Shown here one piece after another: positions 1 through 12,840 of a DNA stretch of 64,000 bases (within the stretch, counting starts at the first letter, position 1; each line of letters starts with the position of its first letter). This stretch comes from Lates calcarifer. Its lineage: Eukaryota > Chordata > Actinopteri > Centropomidae. The notes below the pieces were generated by a model. It was not told where the DNA came from, searched no databases, and saw only the letters and a program-made list of their open reading frames with translations. The stretch spans positions 20,152,307 through 20,216,306 of the forward strand of contig NC_066845.1 in NCBI RefSeq assembly GCF_001640805.2. The letters run 5' to 3'. Position numbers and translations under genes: made by a program.

Positions 1-310
1 TTTATGTACATTGTCTTACAAATGTCTTAGAACTACAAATGGAAAATCAATGGTGGAGTAAGAACTCAATCAAATCTAATCGTCTTTTTCCCCTGTCCAA
101 CTTGAAGCATTTGCCTTTCAAAGGTGAAAAATCCCCTATGATGTGCCTTCAATTTGTTCACCACAAAGCACAAAAAGCTTCCATGTTTTTTCACTGCGCT
201 CTCTCATTTGCACTGAATACAAACAGCATCCTCCCACATTTGCTGTCAATTCAAAAGTAATTAAAAACGCTTGTTGACTATTTGAATAGCTGTTCCACAC
301 AGAGACTCAC

Positions 311-505
311 ATCTTTTTTAAGTCGCACAGGGTGTATTCGGGCCAGTCGATGTAGCACACCACCCGGTCGGGGAGCATTTCCGTGTTGGAGTAGAAGTAC
401 TGAGGGAAGGCCAGGAGCAGAGCAAGCACCCAGATCACACCCACCACCACTTTGGTCTCTGTGGATGACATGCGCTGCTGCAGAGGGTGGATAATAGCCA
501 TGTAC
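311..505 (-). CDS. tacr1: tacr1 coding exon 2 (end of DRY motif, loop 2, TM4, extracellular loop 2)
   Basis: The exon starts after a CTCTGCAG acceptor with the G that completes Arg137, followed by YMAIIHPLQ, the classic tachykinin-receptor intracellular loop 2. TM4 follows ([16 protein letters not shown]), then extracellular loop 2 with the VVC cysteine expected to bond Cys112. The donor is GAT then GTGAGT (intron from 310), again phase 2. It is exactly 195 bp. The DWPE...DLKK loop has the spacing of human TACR1 (EWPEHPNKIYEK). Confidence 0.93.
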
Positions 506-3500
506 CTGCAGAGGGGTGAAGGGGAGAAGATTCAGTAATGCTGAGAAACACTCGAAATGTGAGCCAACATTTTTGGCATGAAAAATAGTTTTACAGTATC
601 TTACAATGTCCCAATTAGAGATAGATGTAAGGAGTCAGTGAAACACTTAACTAAATAAACATTGTATCTTGGAATTGCGAAAAAGATATGTGCTCACATC
701 TGTGGGCTGGACCCCTCAGGCTGCAACTGACTGCAAGGATTTGACACCTAAACATTGAATATTGGTAACTTTAAATTCATATGATCTTTTCCATTTTTAA
801 GTAATTAAGTAATTAAAGTGGTTAAGAGTTTAAGTATATATGGTATTGGCATCAGGCTATACTGTATAAATAAATATGCAAATGTATAAACACCTAAAGT
901 GGCTATTTGGGAGTTTTCTCTGCCACCAAACATGGCTTCTTGCCAAGATCAGGTGGTGGTGACAGTCGCTTGCTACGAGCTTCAGCCATCATTGCATTTA
1001 TAATACATGGGGTAAGAATTCATCCTCTGAGTAGCACTATTTCTTCAGGCCAGTCTGGACGTTATAATGAGTCACTATTGGAAAGTGATGGCAAGCCCAG
1101 GACTAGTGACTTCTAAAGTATTATGAATATCGTTTTTTTCATGAATAATTGGAGAAACAGAATTTGTTTTTGATCATACAAGTGTATCTCTATAATGGCT
1201 GGTAGCCAGTGTTCACAGTTTAACGATACCTTGTCTTAGCTTATCTTTACACTTAATAACATTAAACAATATTTCTGCATAAGGAGTTTAGTGAACCCAT
1301 TTATACTGACATTGCTCAGTAATCTATCCAGAACAAAGATTATACTGTCATTTCAGGCACATACTGTGTCACACTGTAAATCATCTCCGATCTAATAAAT
1401 AAGATTTGTATTTAAGTGTTTTTGATTGTTCATTGTTTAAAGACTGGAGAGGAAGATGAAGAGCTGCGCAGATGGAGGAGTCAGTGTGTGATCATGTTAT
1501 TCAGGTCCGTGATGTAGGCAAAGTGTAAAAAATGCTCATTTGTGCAAGAGTCATAAACTTAAAATAGAGTTCCTGAAGGGTAACTCAAACTGCACACTGA
1601 AACACAACCTGCAGGATGTGAATATTCACACATACTCACCCACGCAGCAGCATCTGAAACGTTTTGGAAGTTTACAGGTCAAAACACACAGTAAGCTTTG
1701 ATTTTCCAAAAGTCAAACTGTCAATTCTAGTCAAATGATTCCCCTTGGCGTTTGAGCAATCATTTCACATTGTTATAATCATGCTCCTAATCAGAGAGAC
1801 AACGGAGTGCACAAATAACATAAAATGACCTCATATATCATTAACAGTGAGTCTCATCAGTAAAATGATTTAAAACACTTTTGCTGACAGAATCCATTTG
1901 CTCTCAGTAAAAATACTTAAGGGTGTGAGGAGAAAAATCATTGATCCTTCTTCTCAGTTTTGTTCTGCCCACTGCAAAGATTTTTTCACTTAGGTTCATC
2001 AGAAATTTAGTTGTACTGACTTTAATTTAAACCCCTTAAACACTGTTTGTTCCTCCTAACAAATCAATAACCTGGAAGCTATGTAAACCCACTGGAGCGC
2101 TGATTTTATGTAAAATCATTTGTCAGGGACACATTTTTTCTATTAAAAACCCAAATATTATTATACAGTCCATTTCATATTGTATATACAGTCTGTATAT
2201 GGAAACAAATACTGTATACTATACATTAATGTACATGGATGACTATACAGCATTAACATCAGTGTTATTATTTTTTGGCTGCCTTTTAAGCAAGGCTCTT
2301 GACTGAAATGCCATCCAGTGCCAAAGAGGTCTAATTAAAAGCTTAATCCCACTAATAACCCAAATGAATCTGCTAAATGGACGTCCCCCCCTAATTATAT
2401 CAGAGACAAGAGGAGGCCTTTGAAATCAAACACTCCCAGCAGTCTGCTGAAAATGGGAGATCACAGTTTCGGCTTTACTTTGGCTCGGCTTCAAACAGTG
2501 CTGGCAGCCGTGTGGCTTTTCTTCATGTAGGTGAGTCATAGTCAGGCTGTTGATGTCAGAATCAAACACACACCTGCAGAGGACAGCGGTCTGCTCACCT
2601 GATGGCCTAAATCATTATCACCTATGCTGGCATGAAAATGCTGTAGTCAGCTTTAATGCATTCCAAACATCAGACCAGAGAACAGCAGAAGTGAAAGTCA
2701 TTAACATGTGCACTCGTTATTCAAGACTGCTGTTTATGACTGATAGAAGAATCTCAACAGGGCTTCACGTGGAATATTATGTCATTTAAAGAGGGCTTAT
2801 TCAGATTCAGAATGTTGCTCAAGGAAAGTCAGAATTATAACCTTGTTGCCTACTAAAGTATGGTCATATACAACTACTCTGCATTAGCAAAATATGTTTT
2901 GATTGAAACTAGGTTTGGGATTTGATTGAAATGGATGTTATCTAATCCAAATCCAGAGCCAATCTGCTTATCAAATATGAATCCTTTCAAATATGTTATC
3001 AAATTGATTTATGTTTGGCTATTAACATATTCAGGTTATAAATAACTAAAACTCAAAGATTCAGTTTAGACCTTTAACCAATCATGGGTGACACAAATAC
3101 TGCAGATTAGATGAGAGGTTTGATAGCACTCTCATGCCTGTTAGGTAAATATGAAGCTTCAGTGATCAGCTGCTGACTAGTTCAGCTTGACATAAAGAGT
3201 GGAAATGAGGTAACAGACTCTGTTCAAAGGAAAGTCCACTCCACACTCCTCAAGAGATAACTACTTAATATTGTTTAGATTGATTATTTGATCTGTACAA
3301 AACCCAGAGAGTAAAAATAAGACCACTGAATTAGGACTTACGTGCTGGACAGTTTCTTTCTGCCAGGCAACCAACAGAGACTCCTGTGGGAAGGTTCTGG
3401 TCCCAGCAGCTCAAATTTCCCAAAATGTCAAACAAACAGTCAGAGTGGTGTTAAGGAGTGATGTTTCGTTCCCCTCACAAATGATTTTCAGCATCAGCTG

Positions 3501-6500
3501 ATGTAATCATAAATATTGTCAGCACTGACTAAAAAGCCTACTAATGTTACTAGAATGTTTTGCACAGTACTCTTTCCTAAAAAGAACAAGGAGAAAATGA
3601 AACCAGCTATCAAAACCCAACTCTAATAGAGCTATTGTTACATTACCTCCTGTGGCTTTGTAGGTAGTCACAGGGTTGCTGGTTTGATTCCTGGCTTTGA
3701 TGCGCAGTTAAGATGCAGCTTCATACGAAAAGATGAAAACAGTTATAAATCGCTCAGGGCAGCAGCTGGAATTTGAAAGTCAGTCTTTAAAAGTTTAACT
3801 TACTGTAACAAAGAAGCTAAAAATTATTTGCAAGAGCTTTATGACCAATGTCTGCTGCACACATTCAAACCCTATTTCATTTTTCACCCAATTTAAATGT
3901 GTTTCAGTTTGAGTGCATCAGTTCTGTTTGATTAACTCCTCTGCCTGCAAAAAGAGAATAATCTATACTCTATCTCTGCCGGCTTAACTCAATATAAATG
4001 TTGCTTTTATTCATACACACAAAAGAGTCAGTCTCTGCATTCTAATGTCCCAACAGCCACTGTAGCCACTACAGCTGAGAGGTATTTCATTTTTATAGAT
4101 TTGCCGGTAGAGAGCTCTGCTTCCCTGTGTTCCCCTCCCTTTCGTTTTGACGTCTTGGAAAGCACACCTTTGAGACTTTGGACTTCAAATATCTGTCTGT
4201 GGGCAATATCTGATTCCTCTCGATAGGCTACCTCTCACAAGGTGGCAAGCAGCATGTGCAGCCGGTGCAAGATTGCATGGGTGAAATACATCTCCAATTA
4301 TCCACAAATAGCACCTAAACTGCCATGACAATGCAACGGTTCAATATAAACACCATGAGGCTGCTACAAAGCTTTCTTTAAGAGAAATAAGTGATTAAGA
4401 AAGAAGAAGCTAAAACGACAGATGAAATTGTCTACCTTCAAGCCTGCCAGTGATTTTTTCTTTCTTTATTTCCAAATTGCATTTCGATGTGTGCTGTGGT
4501 AATGTGATCACGTATTTGTTTCCTCTGCTTTATTGGCCTCTCAGGGGGTTGCTGTTGTTTTGCAGAATGTTACGTAATTCTACCATCAAGAGTTGGGAGG
4601 AGATAGGCTGGGTGAAGGTGGCAGAGCCTGGGGTTTGTGTGCATGTGCATGTGTATATAGGGTAATTTGAAGGATTGTCACTTGTTTCCATTATTGTTCA
4701 TCCTTCAGCCATCTCTGTCTCATTAATAACCAGCAGACTCCTGCGTCCTGTGCAAAGCCAATATCCACCTGCTCACCACAGCGTCGCCTCTTCCCTGATT
4801 GTGTGTGCAGCCTTTGTGTGTGTGTACACATAGAAATGCTCTTGGTAGTAGGATCAGGTCAGCCTGATCTAGTGGTAGAAATAGTATGTGTGCTGGTAAA
4901 TGACTGAAAATACTACTACTTCTACCACAACAACTACTACTGATAATGGTAATGATGAAAAGATGGAAAACTTGCCAGGCTAGCAGCAAATATTTGCAAT
5001 AATATCAAACAAAAACAAAACAAAATGAATATGGTTGACAGATATTTCATCTCAGTGACTTCATGCTCTATAAACCATGGAAACAAATAATGTGTCCCAG
5101 GTGTGTCCCCTGGAAACATTTGATTTGTAGCTAATTTCCGTTGTCTGTGTGACGTATTTCTTCATTTGTTTGTATTTTGTCTGTTTGCTTTTGTTTTCTT
5201 GAGTTGCGGTACATGAAACAGGGCCACCATACTTTATTACAACTGTACGTAACAAGCCAAAATAAAACAAAATAAGAGCACCACATGAAAGATAATACAT
5301 CTAATGATGCCAGCTGCTGGCCAAGTGCCCTTAAGCATGGCACATTTAACCTTGCAGCCATTTTTCAGGCTCTAGTTAGAGTTGCTTTTTCCTTGACAGG
5401 AAATGACAAGTGTTGATTGGAGTGTTGTTTGTTCACTCAGAGATGGCATGGCTCTCAGGCAGCTGCTCAAAATTATCTAAATGTCTGACACTGACTCTGA
5501 TGGAAGTGGATTTATTGAAGCATCTCTGAGATTTCATCCTCATGACACACTATTACATCTCGAGAAGAATAATATGAATATTACAACTGAAATCTTAGAC
5601 ATCTGTTACATATATTACATTAATAATATAGGGCCAGTCACTCTCTTGTTTAGTGCTAATCAGCAAATAGTAGCATGCAAACATGGCAAAGGAGGATGAT
5701 GAATGTAGTGAACATTGCACCTATTTAACATTTGCTCATTAGCATTGTCACTTTGAGCATGTTGGTGTTATAGCTCAAGGCACAGTTGTGCCTATGTACA
5801 GCCTGAAGAGCTGGTAGCATTACATATTTTATATCTGTCTTTTAGGACCATGTTGAAAATAAATAGGCAGATGGCCGCCCACCCTGAGTCCGGTTCTGCT
5901 CGAGGTTTCTGCCTCTTAAAAGGAAGTTTTTCCTTGCACCTAGTGCTGCTCATGGTGAGAATTGTTGGGTCTCTCTCTGTAAATCTAATATTATAAAGAG
6001 TATGGTCTAGACCTGCTCTATATGAAAACCTTGAGATAACTTTGGTTCTGATTGGGCGCTATACAAATCAAACTGAATTGAATTGAAATGAATTGAAAAA
6101 TTTGAAGTTTTAAGACCACTCGCCTCCTACTTGCTCACTTACATCAAACTCTGCATCTCCAGTTTGTAAGACAAACTTTCTGTTAAAAATGTTAAACGTT
6201 TAAATAAAATTAACAAACCAAAAATATATGTGCTTGTGGTTTGGGAAAGAGTTTGGTCAGGGTTAAATGAGAAAGGCCTCAAAGCAACAAAGGAAATTTT
6301 CATTCAGTAGAAATTTTCATGGTATGATTTGAAAAGCTGAGGAAAATGTATATACCCGTCCACATTTTCTTCTTTGTCACATTTATGTCACACTATTGCC
6401 CGCTTTGAGTCATGTTACATAATCCTTTTGTAGTGAGAAAACACATTCTAACCCCGTTCATGCACAGAACATGAATCACAGAACGTACCAGGAAGAGAAG

Positions 6501-9500
6501 GATGGCAGAGGCCACAATAACTTCCCATGATAATCCCTCTGGGGACAACAAATGGAGGAGGGAGAGGAGGGAGTGAAAATTGGAAGAATGAAGGTGAGAA
6601 AGCTGAAGAGGAGGCCACCATAAGCTGTTGTCGAGATGATGTGTGGTAAGTCATCTGCTGCTGTGACTCAGTCTGATTGGGACAAGCTGGCAGTGCTGTT
6701 CAGCTCAGTAGGTAGATCTAAATGGTCCAGCACTGGGAGACTACAGCTGACCTCATCAAGTCTCAGCCAGTGAGGGCAGCGTGTCTAACTCCGATGTCAG
6801 AGATTCAGGCAGGTGGCCACAAAGCACGCAGGTTGTCATTCTCTTGGTGAATGAGTAGCACTTTTTATTCTCTAAACAACTCCTGCTGAAGTGCCCTTAA
6901 AGGAGAAATCTACCTGTGAGCAATCTTGACAATTTATTTAATCAATCTGTGACACTCAGCATGCTGCAGGGATTACAAAACAGAATGCATTTCTTTAAAG
7001 GTGGAACAGAGAATGAGATTTTCTGATTTTTGCCCACAGTTCCCGACCTGAGACTCAGGACCCCTAGGAGGGGGTGCAACGCAAATCTAAGAGGTCACAA
7101 GATTATTACCAAAGCAGGAAACAAGACAAACTACATTACACAACACAAGGTGACCATGTTTGATGTTGATTAATGATGATTTTTTTTCTTTTTATCTTTG
7201 CTTTTGCGATATATTTCATAATAAATAGTTTTGGCCTCAATGTCAAATCTGAATTAGATGTCATGAACAAAAATAATAGAAACCACTTTTTCAGCCTACT
7301 GACTAGAAAAAAGGGATGCACATGGGTCAGCAACAATACTCAGAGAGGCTGTGACATTCAAACAATGGCTGATTGATATAAAGGGACCCAAAGTGTGTCA
7401 AGAAAACATTACAAACACCATTACACTACCTTTCTGATGTTTTGTGTGATATTAACTAAAGCTTCTGACTATCTCTATGATTTTATGTATTGCACTGCTG
7501 CCACGTGATTGGCTGATGGGATAATTGCATGAATGAGCAGGTGTATGGGTGTTTGATGCTCAGTGGGTGTAAGTGTGTTAAGTAAACATGACATAACTGT
7601 TTGATGTAGCATTTAATTAGTTCAGTTTATGCTCCTTTTCTCGTTCATCCAAATCATTTGTGTGGGACCAGTTGACATAACTAAACTGAGTAAATGTAAT
7701 ATTTCAGAAAGAAATACAGACCAGAAATTGTGTCAAAAAGTTTGTCTGGTTTCATCAAAATCTTAAAGATTATTAAGAGTAAGTATGAATAAAAGTTTGG
7801 GGCTAAGCTTTTTTGATCATTTGTTGAGGATTTTTTTCTCTGCTGTCATACTGAGCAGACTTCTACATAGCAGGTTGTCAGGCTCTGTGTGGTGCTGCTT
7901 TCTGTAGCTTCTGTGCTGCTTTTAGTGTTTCACTGGTGCTGTCTTTTTTGCTATACCTCATTGTATCTATACCTCATTGTATATAGAGTTGAACTGTTTT
8001 TGTATATCTTTTCTATATATATATATATATATTTTGTTTCTGTATAGTTTTATGTTTGCACTGTAAAGGAGAAGCTCTCCAATCTCGTTGTACTTTTAGT
8101 ATAATGACAATAAAGGGCATTCATTAAAACAAGCCTCTGTAAAATCAGGCAAGTGTCAGTAGTTGTATGCTGTGTACATTTTACACAGTTTAGCTCCACC
8201 AAAGTGTCCTCAAAATGACAAATAACAGGCGCCACCAGTAATGCTGCTGACATGTAAACTTCACAAACATATCTTCAAAGAGGAGCTACAATTTTATATT
8301 TATCTTATCATTACTATATTTTTTGGCTCATTTTCATTTAGGGGTCACTTTTCTCTGTCATAGCAGAGTCTCAGTGATGGCTGTGAACACCAAAATCTTG
8401 TCTGTGTTTTATCCAGAAATGTTGCTACATTTTAAGAAACTAATGCAAATCTTACAATTAAACTGCAGGATGCCAATCTCCTGCTCCCAATGACGTCAGC
8501 CTTGAAAGCAGTCAGTGCATTTACAGGTTAAGGTACATAAGGAGGCTTCTAGTTGTACTGAGCAGCAGTGCTGTCAGCTCGTTCTCATCAAGTAACTTTT
8601 AGTTGGTCCGAACATTGCTGTTATTAAATTAGATGACATTGTGCTAATTTGAATATATGTCTCACATCCTGTCCAATCATCCTCCTCAAGAGTTGCTTTA
8701 CACAAATGAGCACTTGAGAACGTACACTTATGCCTCCCAGCCAGCTCATTCTGAATGATCAGCGTCTGTAATTTCAAACTGTCTCCACAGAGCAAAATAT
8801 GAATTGATCAGTTCAAGCATTGCTAAAGACTGAACGTGAGAAAGAGTGATCATCAGTGATTCACATGAAAGACCAAGAACAGCTATCAGTGCCAGCCACA
8901 CACAAGACCAGAACTAAATGAAGAGAAATGAGACTATGAATTTCAGTCATACCCTCCACACTTCACTGAGCACATACACTGTCAATACTTAACAGTATCT
9001 ATCAATCCATTCTATATGCACCCTAATTCCTGGGAGCTAGACCATGGCCCTGGATGCATCTGACAAAAGGCAGAGGAATATTGTCAATAGGTGACCAGTC
9101 TATTGCAGGACCAATATTTTCTGTATACAGGTAAGTATATACTTGCACATGGGGAGAGTAGTTCACCTACAAACACAGGAAGAGCTCCTGGGTGTGGTTG
9201 CACCAGCTATTCATAAATCACATTGTATTTGTAAATGTCTTTGTTTTAGCACGATTCATGTTTTAGCTTGTAAAGAATTAATTCATGTGTATATCAGTGG
9301 CTATGTGCAAACTGATGCAAAGACATATCCCTGTGAGCTGAAAATATTTCAACTTGAGCAAAATATTCATAGGTACCCCTGGGCTTTATGAATCTGCTTT
9401 ACAGCGATTAAAGTTAAAAGGAGAGAGACTCAAGGTAAATAACAGAGAGAGCCAGAGTTTCTGTCACACAGTCACACTCCCACAGACACAAACAGTGTGT

Positions 9501-12317
9501 CCATTGCTATCTAGCTTACAGCTGTGCAGCTGGTACATTGGCTATGTGGGCAAACGTCCATTTCGCTTTCTGTCTGAACACACAGTCTACAGTCATGCTA
9601 ACAGCTCTGTGAAGTGGTATTTAGGCACAACACAAACTAGTTCTTATGTATAGGTTAGTTGCTGCTAAATACTTACACAGCAAACTGCCAGGTGGAACTG
9701 TTGCACAGCTTACTACACCAAGTGGAAAAACTCACAATAACTTGCTAATATGTATTTGAACCATTTTGATTTCATCAACAGAATACCAAAAATAAAATAT
9801 ATAAAACAAAATAATAATTTATAAAGGAATCATATGAATGTGGACTGAGCCAAGGTACATATTTAATTTCTATAAAAAAATAGGTTCTTCTCAATTACAT
9901 CAATATAGTCAGCATCAGACCCAACACACTGGCATCAGCACTCTGTATGAGTGATATATGGCTTGTGCGCTGCAAGAGCACCACAGGAATGATCACAACA
10001 ATGATTGAGACAAAAAAAAAAAAAATCTTATCAGCTGTAGCACAGTGCTCCATCCCCCCTGAAGAGATCCTGCAGATTTGCTCTATTTACCAAAATTTAT
10101 TTGATGCCTACTGACAAATGGGAGCTCTTCAGCTCGCAGAGGAAGTGGTGAATGCAAATTAAAAAGAGAAATATTAACTGCTGCCTAAATTGCTGTGAGA
10201 GATGGCTGCAAGTGATGGGTCACAGTACGTGAATCTCTTCCTTATACTCTGCCCCCATCATTCTCTACACTTTCGAAAATACAGAGAGCCCTTTTCCTGC
10301 CATGGCCAAAAAATGCCATCAGTGTTAACTTAATCCTTCTCAGTGGAGTTTTTAATAAGGTCTTTGTGTAGCATGGACAGGACTCAGGGGAGAATAACCT
10401 AATTTGTACATCTCCTGAATGGCAAATTGGGGGTGAATGGCAAACTTGCACTGAACAGACTGAGTGCATACGGTACCTGTGGCCTGTTGACATCTTAATT
10501 TCATTCTTACTTCCACTAGCTCTAAAGGTTTAACCTGATATGAGAAAAGGTTAAGTTCATTGCACTCTTTCTGAAAGGGAGAAAATGCAGAGGAATTACA
10601 GGCATTTATCACCTGAGATGTAGAGATATAAAAGACAGATCCAGACGAGATGAGCTTCAGGTGGATACAGCTTTATGTGTAGATACAGTATGAAGAATAC
10701 GAAGAATAGAGACACACACATATTCACATGCACACACTGAGAGTTACACAGACAAACACAGAAATACAAATACACATTCATACTGCCCAAATATACATAG
10801 AGGCATACACAACCACACACCACACTACACATGGACAGACACATAGAGACCAGCACACATGCTGAAACATATGACAAGTAACAGCACACACCCACATACA
10901 GTCACATACCCATAATCAAGTACACACATATATGCAGACGTATGCGTGCACACACGCACACACACATGCACACACAACAGCACAGGGCTTTTATGCCTCT
11001 AATTTCAGTTCAGCCTCATTGTCATGAGGAGCCATTCCATTGATGAATAGGACTCCTACACATGAACACATGCATGTTCACTGAGAGGAAGGGAAGCCTT
11101 AGATATAAAGATATAAATCTTCCAAACCCCATGTTTACTGCTCAGTCAATATGGGCAGATACAACCTAAGATGCTGTAGTCTACAGTATGTACACCTATT
11201 TCTTTTCTTTTCTTTCCTTCCTTCCTTCTTATCTTTCCTTTTCAAGAGGGCAATGAACCTTTAACTGTGAATGTGTTGGTGGGTTGTTCTGTTCACTGAG
11301 CTTCACACAGCTTCCTTCAACATATGGAAATAACAAGGGACCCTCTGATGATCACAGAGGAGCTAGAGCACCACATTACCACTACTACAGTATATGATTG
11401 CACTTTTACATTAACTTACAGTTACAAAGAAGCAAATGAATTAAAAGTTTCTTATGTTTTTTCTTCATTTAAAGAGCACTCACCCTCAATAATCTTCAAC
11501 CAAGAAAGCAAAGTGAAATCACAGCCTGTTTTCCATCACCTCTAGTGAAGTAAGGGTTCACCAAAATCCTATAATTTATCAGAATTTTTAATTAATTTAA
11601 TATTACTATAACACTTCAGGAGTGGGCATCACACATCATACTTAACTTTGGTTTGAATTTCGCATCTCTGTTACATTTATTTCTACTTAATGTTTTAGAG
11701 AAAATGGCAATAAATAAATAAATTTAAAAAAGACCAATCGACGACTGATTTTCAGAAATTCTTTAATTCCTTAACATTAATTGTATAGCAAATGTGATGG
11801 TTAGACTGGATGGACCAACGGTTTAAGAATATTTTTCAGAGCTTGGTGCCGGTGATTTTGACATTCGTCGTGTACTTTTACAAAAAATACAAAGACCCAC
11901 AGCTCACCTGTCCAGGGCGATGGCAGTCATTGAGTAGATGCTGGCAAAGACAGCCGCGATCGGAAAGAAGTTGTGGAAGCGGCAGTAGATCAGTCCGAAG
12001 TACCACTCATTGTGCACGGCGTAGGTGAAGTTAATCACCGTGTTGAAGGCGGACATGGAGGCTTCGGCGAACGCCAGGTTTAGCAGAAAGTAGTTGGTGA
12101 CGGTCCTCATGCGTTTATGCGCCATAATAATCCAGATCACCGTTACATTACCTACCACTGACACAATTACTATAGAACTGTACGCAATGGCCCAGAGGAC
12201 GATTCTCCATACTGGCTGTACAAATTGGTTCGAGTACACGGTCCTGTTAAGCTTGTTGGTGTCGTTGGAGCTCGTGGTCGAATTTAGCAAATCGGTGGAA
12301 TTGAATAAAGGATCCAT
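311..12317 (-). CDS. tacr1: Tachykinin receptor 1 (NK1/substance P receptor), partial gene, coding exons 1-2
   Basis: A class A GPCR for substance P and related tachykinins, acting at the plasma membrane through Gq/Ca2+ signalling (family knowledge). Two exons are in the window: 12317-11908 and 505-311. Joined they give 201 full codons plus two bases, from the N-terminus to the second extracellular loop, about half of a roughly 400-residue receptor. Visible features: four N-glycosylation sequons in residues 6-26, TM1 with GN (56-57), Cys112 at the start of TM3, and DRY formed across the splice junction (136-138). Glu85 in NLAFAEASM is the position 2.50 glutamate typical of NK1; NK2 and NK3 have Asp there. 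Exon 2 is 195 bp, which I recall as the mammalian TACR1 length, and the loop after DWPE has the TACR1 length rather than the shorter TACR3 one. Exons 3 onward lie beyond position 1. Whether this is the a or b teleost copy cannot be told here. Confidence 0.93.
2325..2420. promoter_or_regulatory. Candidate conserved non-coding block in tacr1 intron 1
   Basis: About 100 bp with several closely spaced TAAT/ATTA-type cores (TCTAATTAAAAGCTTAAT, then CTAATTATAT) and no repeat character, unlike its surroundings. Clustered homeodomain-type sites are common in vertebrate intronic enhancers. This is only a pattern impression; no alignment was possible. Confidence 0.2.
5640..5830 (+). repeat. Common percomorph interspersed repeat ('GTTAGCATGCTAACA' type), fragment
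   Basis: It contains TTTAGTGCTAATCAGCAAAT, GTAGCATGCAAACATGG, TTAGCATTGTCAC and TATAGCTCAAGGCACAG-like blocks in the order I know from a very abundant perch-like fish repeat of unclear class. Other copies in this window lie near 16.4, 18.5, 47.4/48.2 and 63.4 kb. The copy is diverged and truncated. Confidence 0.6.
5865..6099 (+). repeat. 5'-truncated LINE 3' end with TTGAA tail (copy A)
   Basis: It runs from GGCAGATGGCCGCCCACCC through CTCGAGGTTTCTGCCTC and GGCGCTATACAAATCAA to an imperfect GAATTGAATTGAA tail. The same sequence occurs inverted at 47.6-48.2 kb and, diverged, at 44.49-44.70 kb. In the 44 kb copy it directly follows a LINE reverse-transcriptase C-terminus, so I call this the 3' UTR and tail of that LINE family. 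Confidence 0.7.
7865..8130 (+). repeat. Probable retrotransposon 3' end with (AT)n
   Basis: The segment ends in AATCTCGTTGTACTTTTAGT and ATGACAATAAAGGGCATTC, a 3' terminus I recognise from several teleost LINE copies. An (AT)n run sits at 8014-8032. No coding part is left. The class is not certain. Confidence 0.45.
8491..8498. promoter_or_regulatory. Perfect palindromic CRE (TGACGTCA) in tacr1 intron 1
   Basis: An exact TGACGTCA octamer, the full CREB/ATF consensus, lies in intron 1 of tacr1. The motif is seen directly; whether it is used is unknown, and one octamer in a 64 kb window can occur by chance. Confidence 0.25.
9000..9125 (+). repeat. Possible very diverged RTE/SINE-type repeat fragment
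   Basis: ATCAATCCATTCTATATGCA followed by GGCAGAGG... and GGTGACCAGTCTATTGCAGG resembles, in order only, the repeat at 24.99-25.19 kb (CCATCCATTATCTATACTGC, GAGGTGGGGTACACC, CACCAGTCCATCACAGGG). Similarity is weak. Confidence 0.25.
10690..10985. repeat. CA-rich simple-sequence region
   Basis: An impure run of CA, CACA and ACATA words. It generates a spurious minus-strand frame rich in Val and Cys. Confidence 0.8.
11908..12317 (-). CDS. tacr1: tacr1 coding exon 1 (residues 1-136 plus two bases of codon 137)
   Basis: Encodes the extracellular N-terminus, TM1, TM2, TM3 and the D of the DRY motif. The start ATG at 12317-12315 has a strong context (A at -3, G at +4). Four NXS/T sequons (N6, N12, N18, N24) precede the conserved NQFVQP segment; human NK1R has two by my recollection. 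[12 protein letters not shown] marks intracellular loop 1 into TM2, and [20 protein letters not shown] marks TM3. The donor reads GACAG then GTGAGC (intron from 11907), leaving phase 2, so codon 137 (Arg) is completed by exon 2. The reading frame stays open only one codon beyond the donor. Confidence 0.95.
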
Positions 12318-12840
12318 TTTGCTTTGTCAGACCGAAATTCAAATTAAACCACTGAATATAGACCTAAATCTGTACAACAAAGTCAATGATCCCGTGCCAA
12401 ATACAAAGACAACAATCGAAACTTTCAGAAAGCTTCACCGCCGCACGCGTACTCGACAGTGTACAAAACTGTAACTGTAGTCTGCGGAATGTTCACTTGA
12501 AAACGTCTCTGTGTGAAAATCATGAATTCGTAAATTCAGTACAAATGGAGGGAGAAAGTGGGGAATTCAATAACAACCTATCTATCGTTTAGACTTTTAC
12601 CCGTGCGTAAAAATGAAAACGCGCCTTTTACGCACATTACTGCACAAGAACAAGTCTGTGTTCCCCTAACCGGTCACACACGCGGACAAGCTCTGCTCCT
12701 TCAACTCTCCCTCTGCGGCTCTGTGCTCTTCTCCTGCTCCTCTGCTCAAACTCAGCGGCTGCAAACGAGCTTATGGAGCGAGCCGCTGCGCACCCGTCCA
12801 ATAGGCAGCCTCTGTAGTTATGACTATGGATGAGCTCAGG
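12318..12840 (-). promoter_or_regulatory. tacr1: tacr1 5' UTR and proximal promoter region
   Basis: The 520 bp upstream of the tacr1 ATG are richer in G+C and CpG than the surroundings (for example GAGCCGCTGCGCACCCG near 12780). They contain a CCAAT box at 12798-12802 on the plus strand, i.e. ATTGG on the gene's strand. The segment nearer the ATG is purine-rich on the sense strand, as in many GPCR 5' UTRs. No convincing TATA box was seen. The start of transcription cannot be fixed from sequence; a site between 12650 and 12780 would fit. Confidence 0.5.

Larger units (their letters stand above)
506..11907 (-). other. tacr1 intron 1, 11.4 kb
   Basis: A GT-AG intron between the two tacr1 exons. 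No coding exon was recognised inside; open frames here are short, overlap one another on both strands and match nothing I know. Contents are listed separately: fragments of interspersed repeats near 5.64-5.83 and 5.87-6.10 kb, a possible LINE 3' end near 7.87-8.13 kb, and CA-rich low-complexity DNA near 10.7-10.98 kb. The rest (1-5.6, 6.1-7.8 and 8.2-10.6 kb) looks like unique AT-rich intron. Confidence 0.85.

Noticed and set aside
311..505. Assignment of the GPCR to tacr3 or tacr2 instead of tacr1
   Set aside because: Glu at position 2.50, the AVHNEWY segment and the length of extracellular loop 2 all favour TACR1.
3640..3735. tRNA-like B box (GGTTTGATTCCTGG) in tacr1 intron 1
   Set aside because: No matching A box or cloverleaf could be drawn; at best a very decayed SINE head.
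10596..10895. 99-codon minus-strand frame rich in Cys, Val and Tyr
   Set aside because: It is the translation of CA-rich simple sequence; no start context, domain or splice support.
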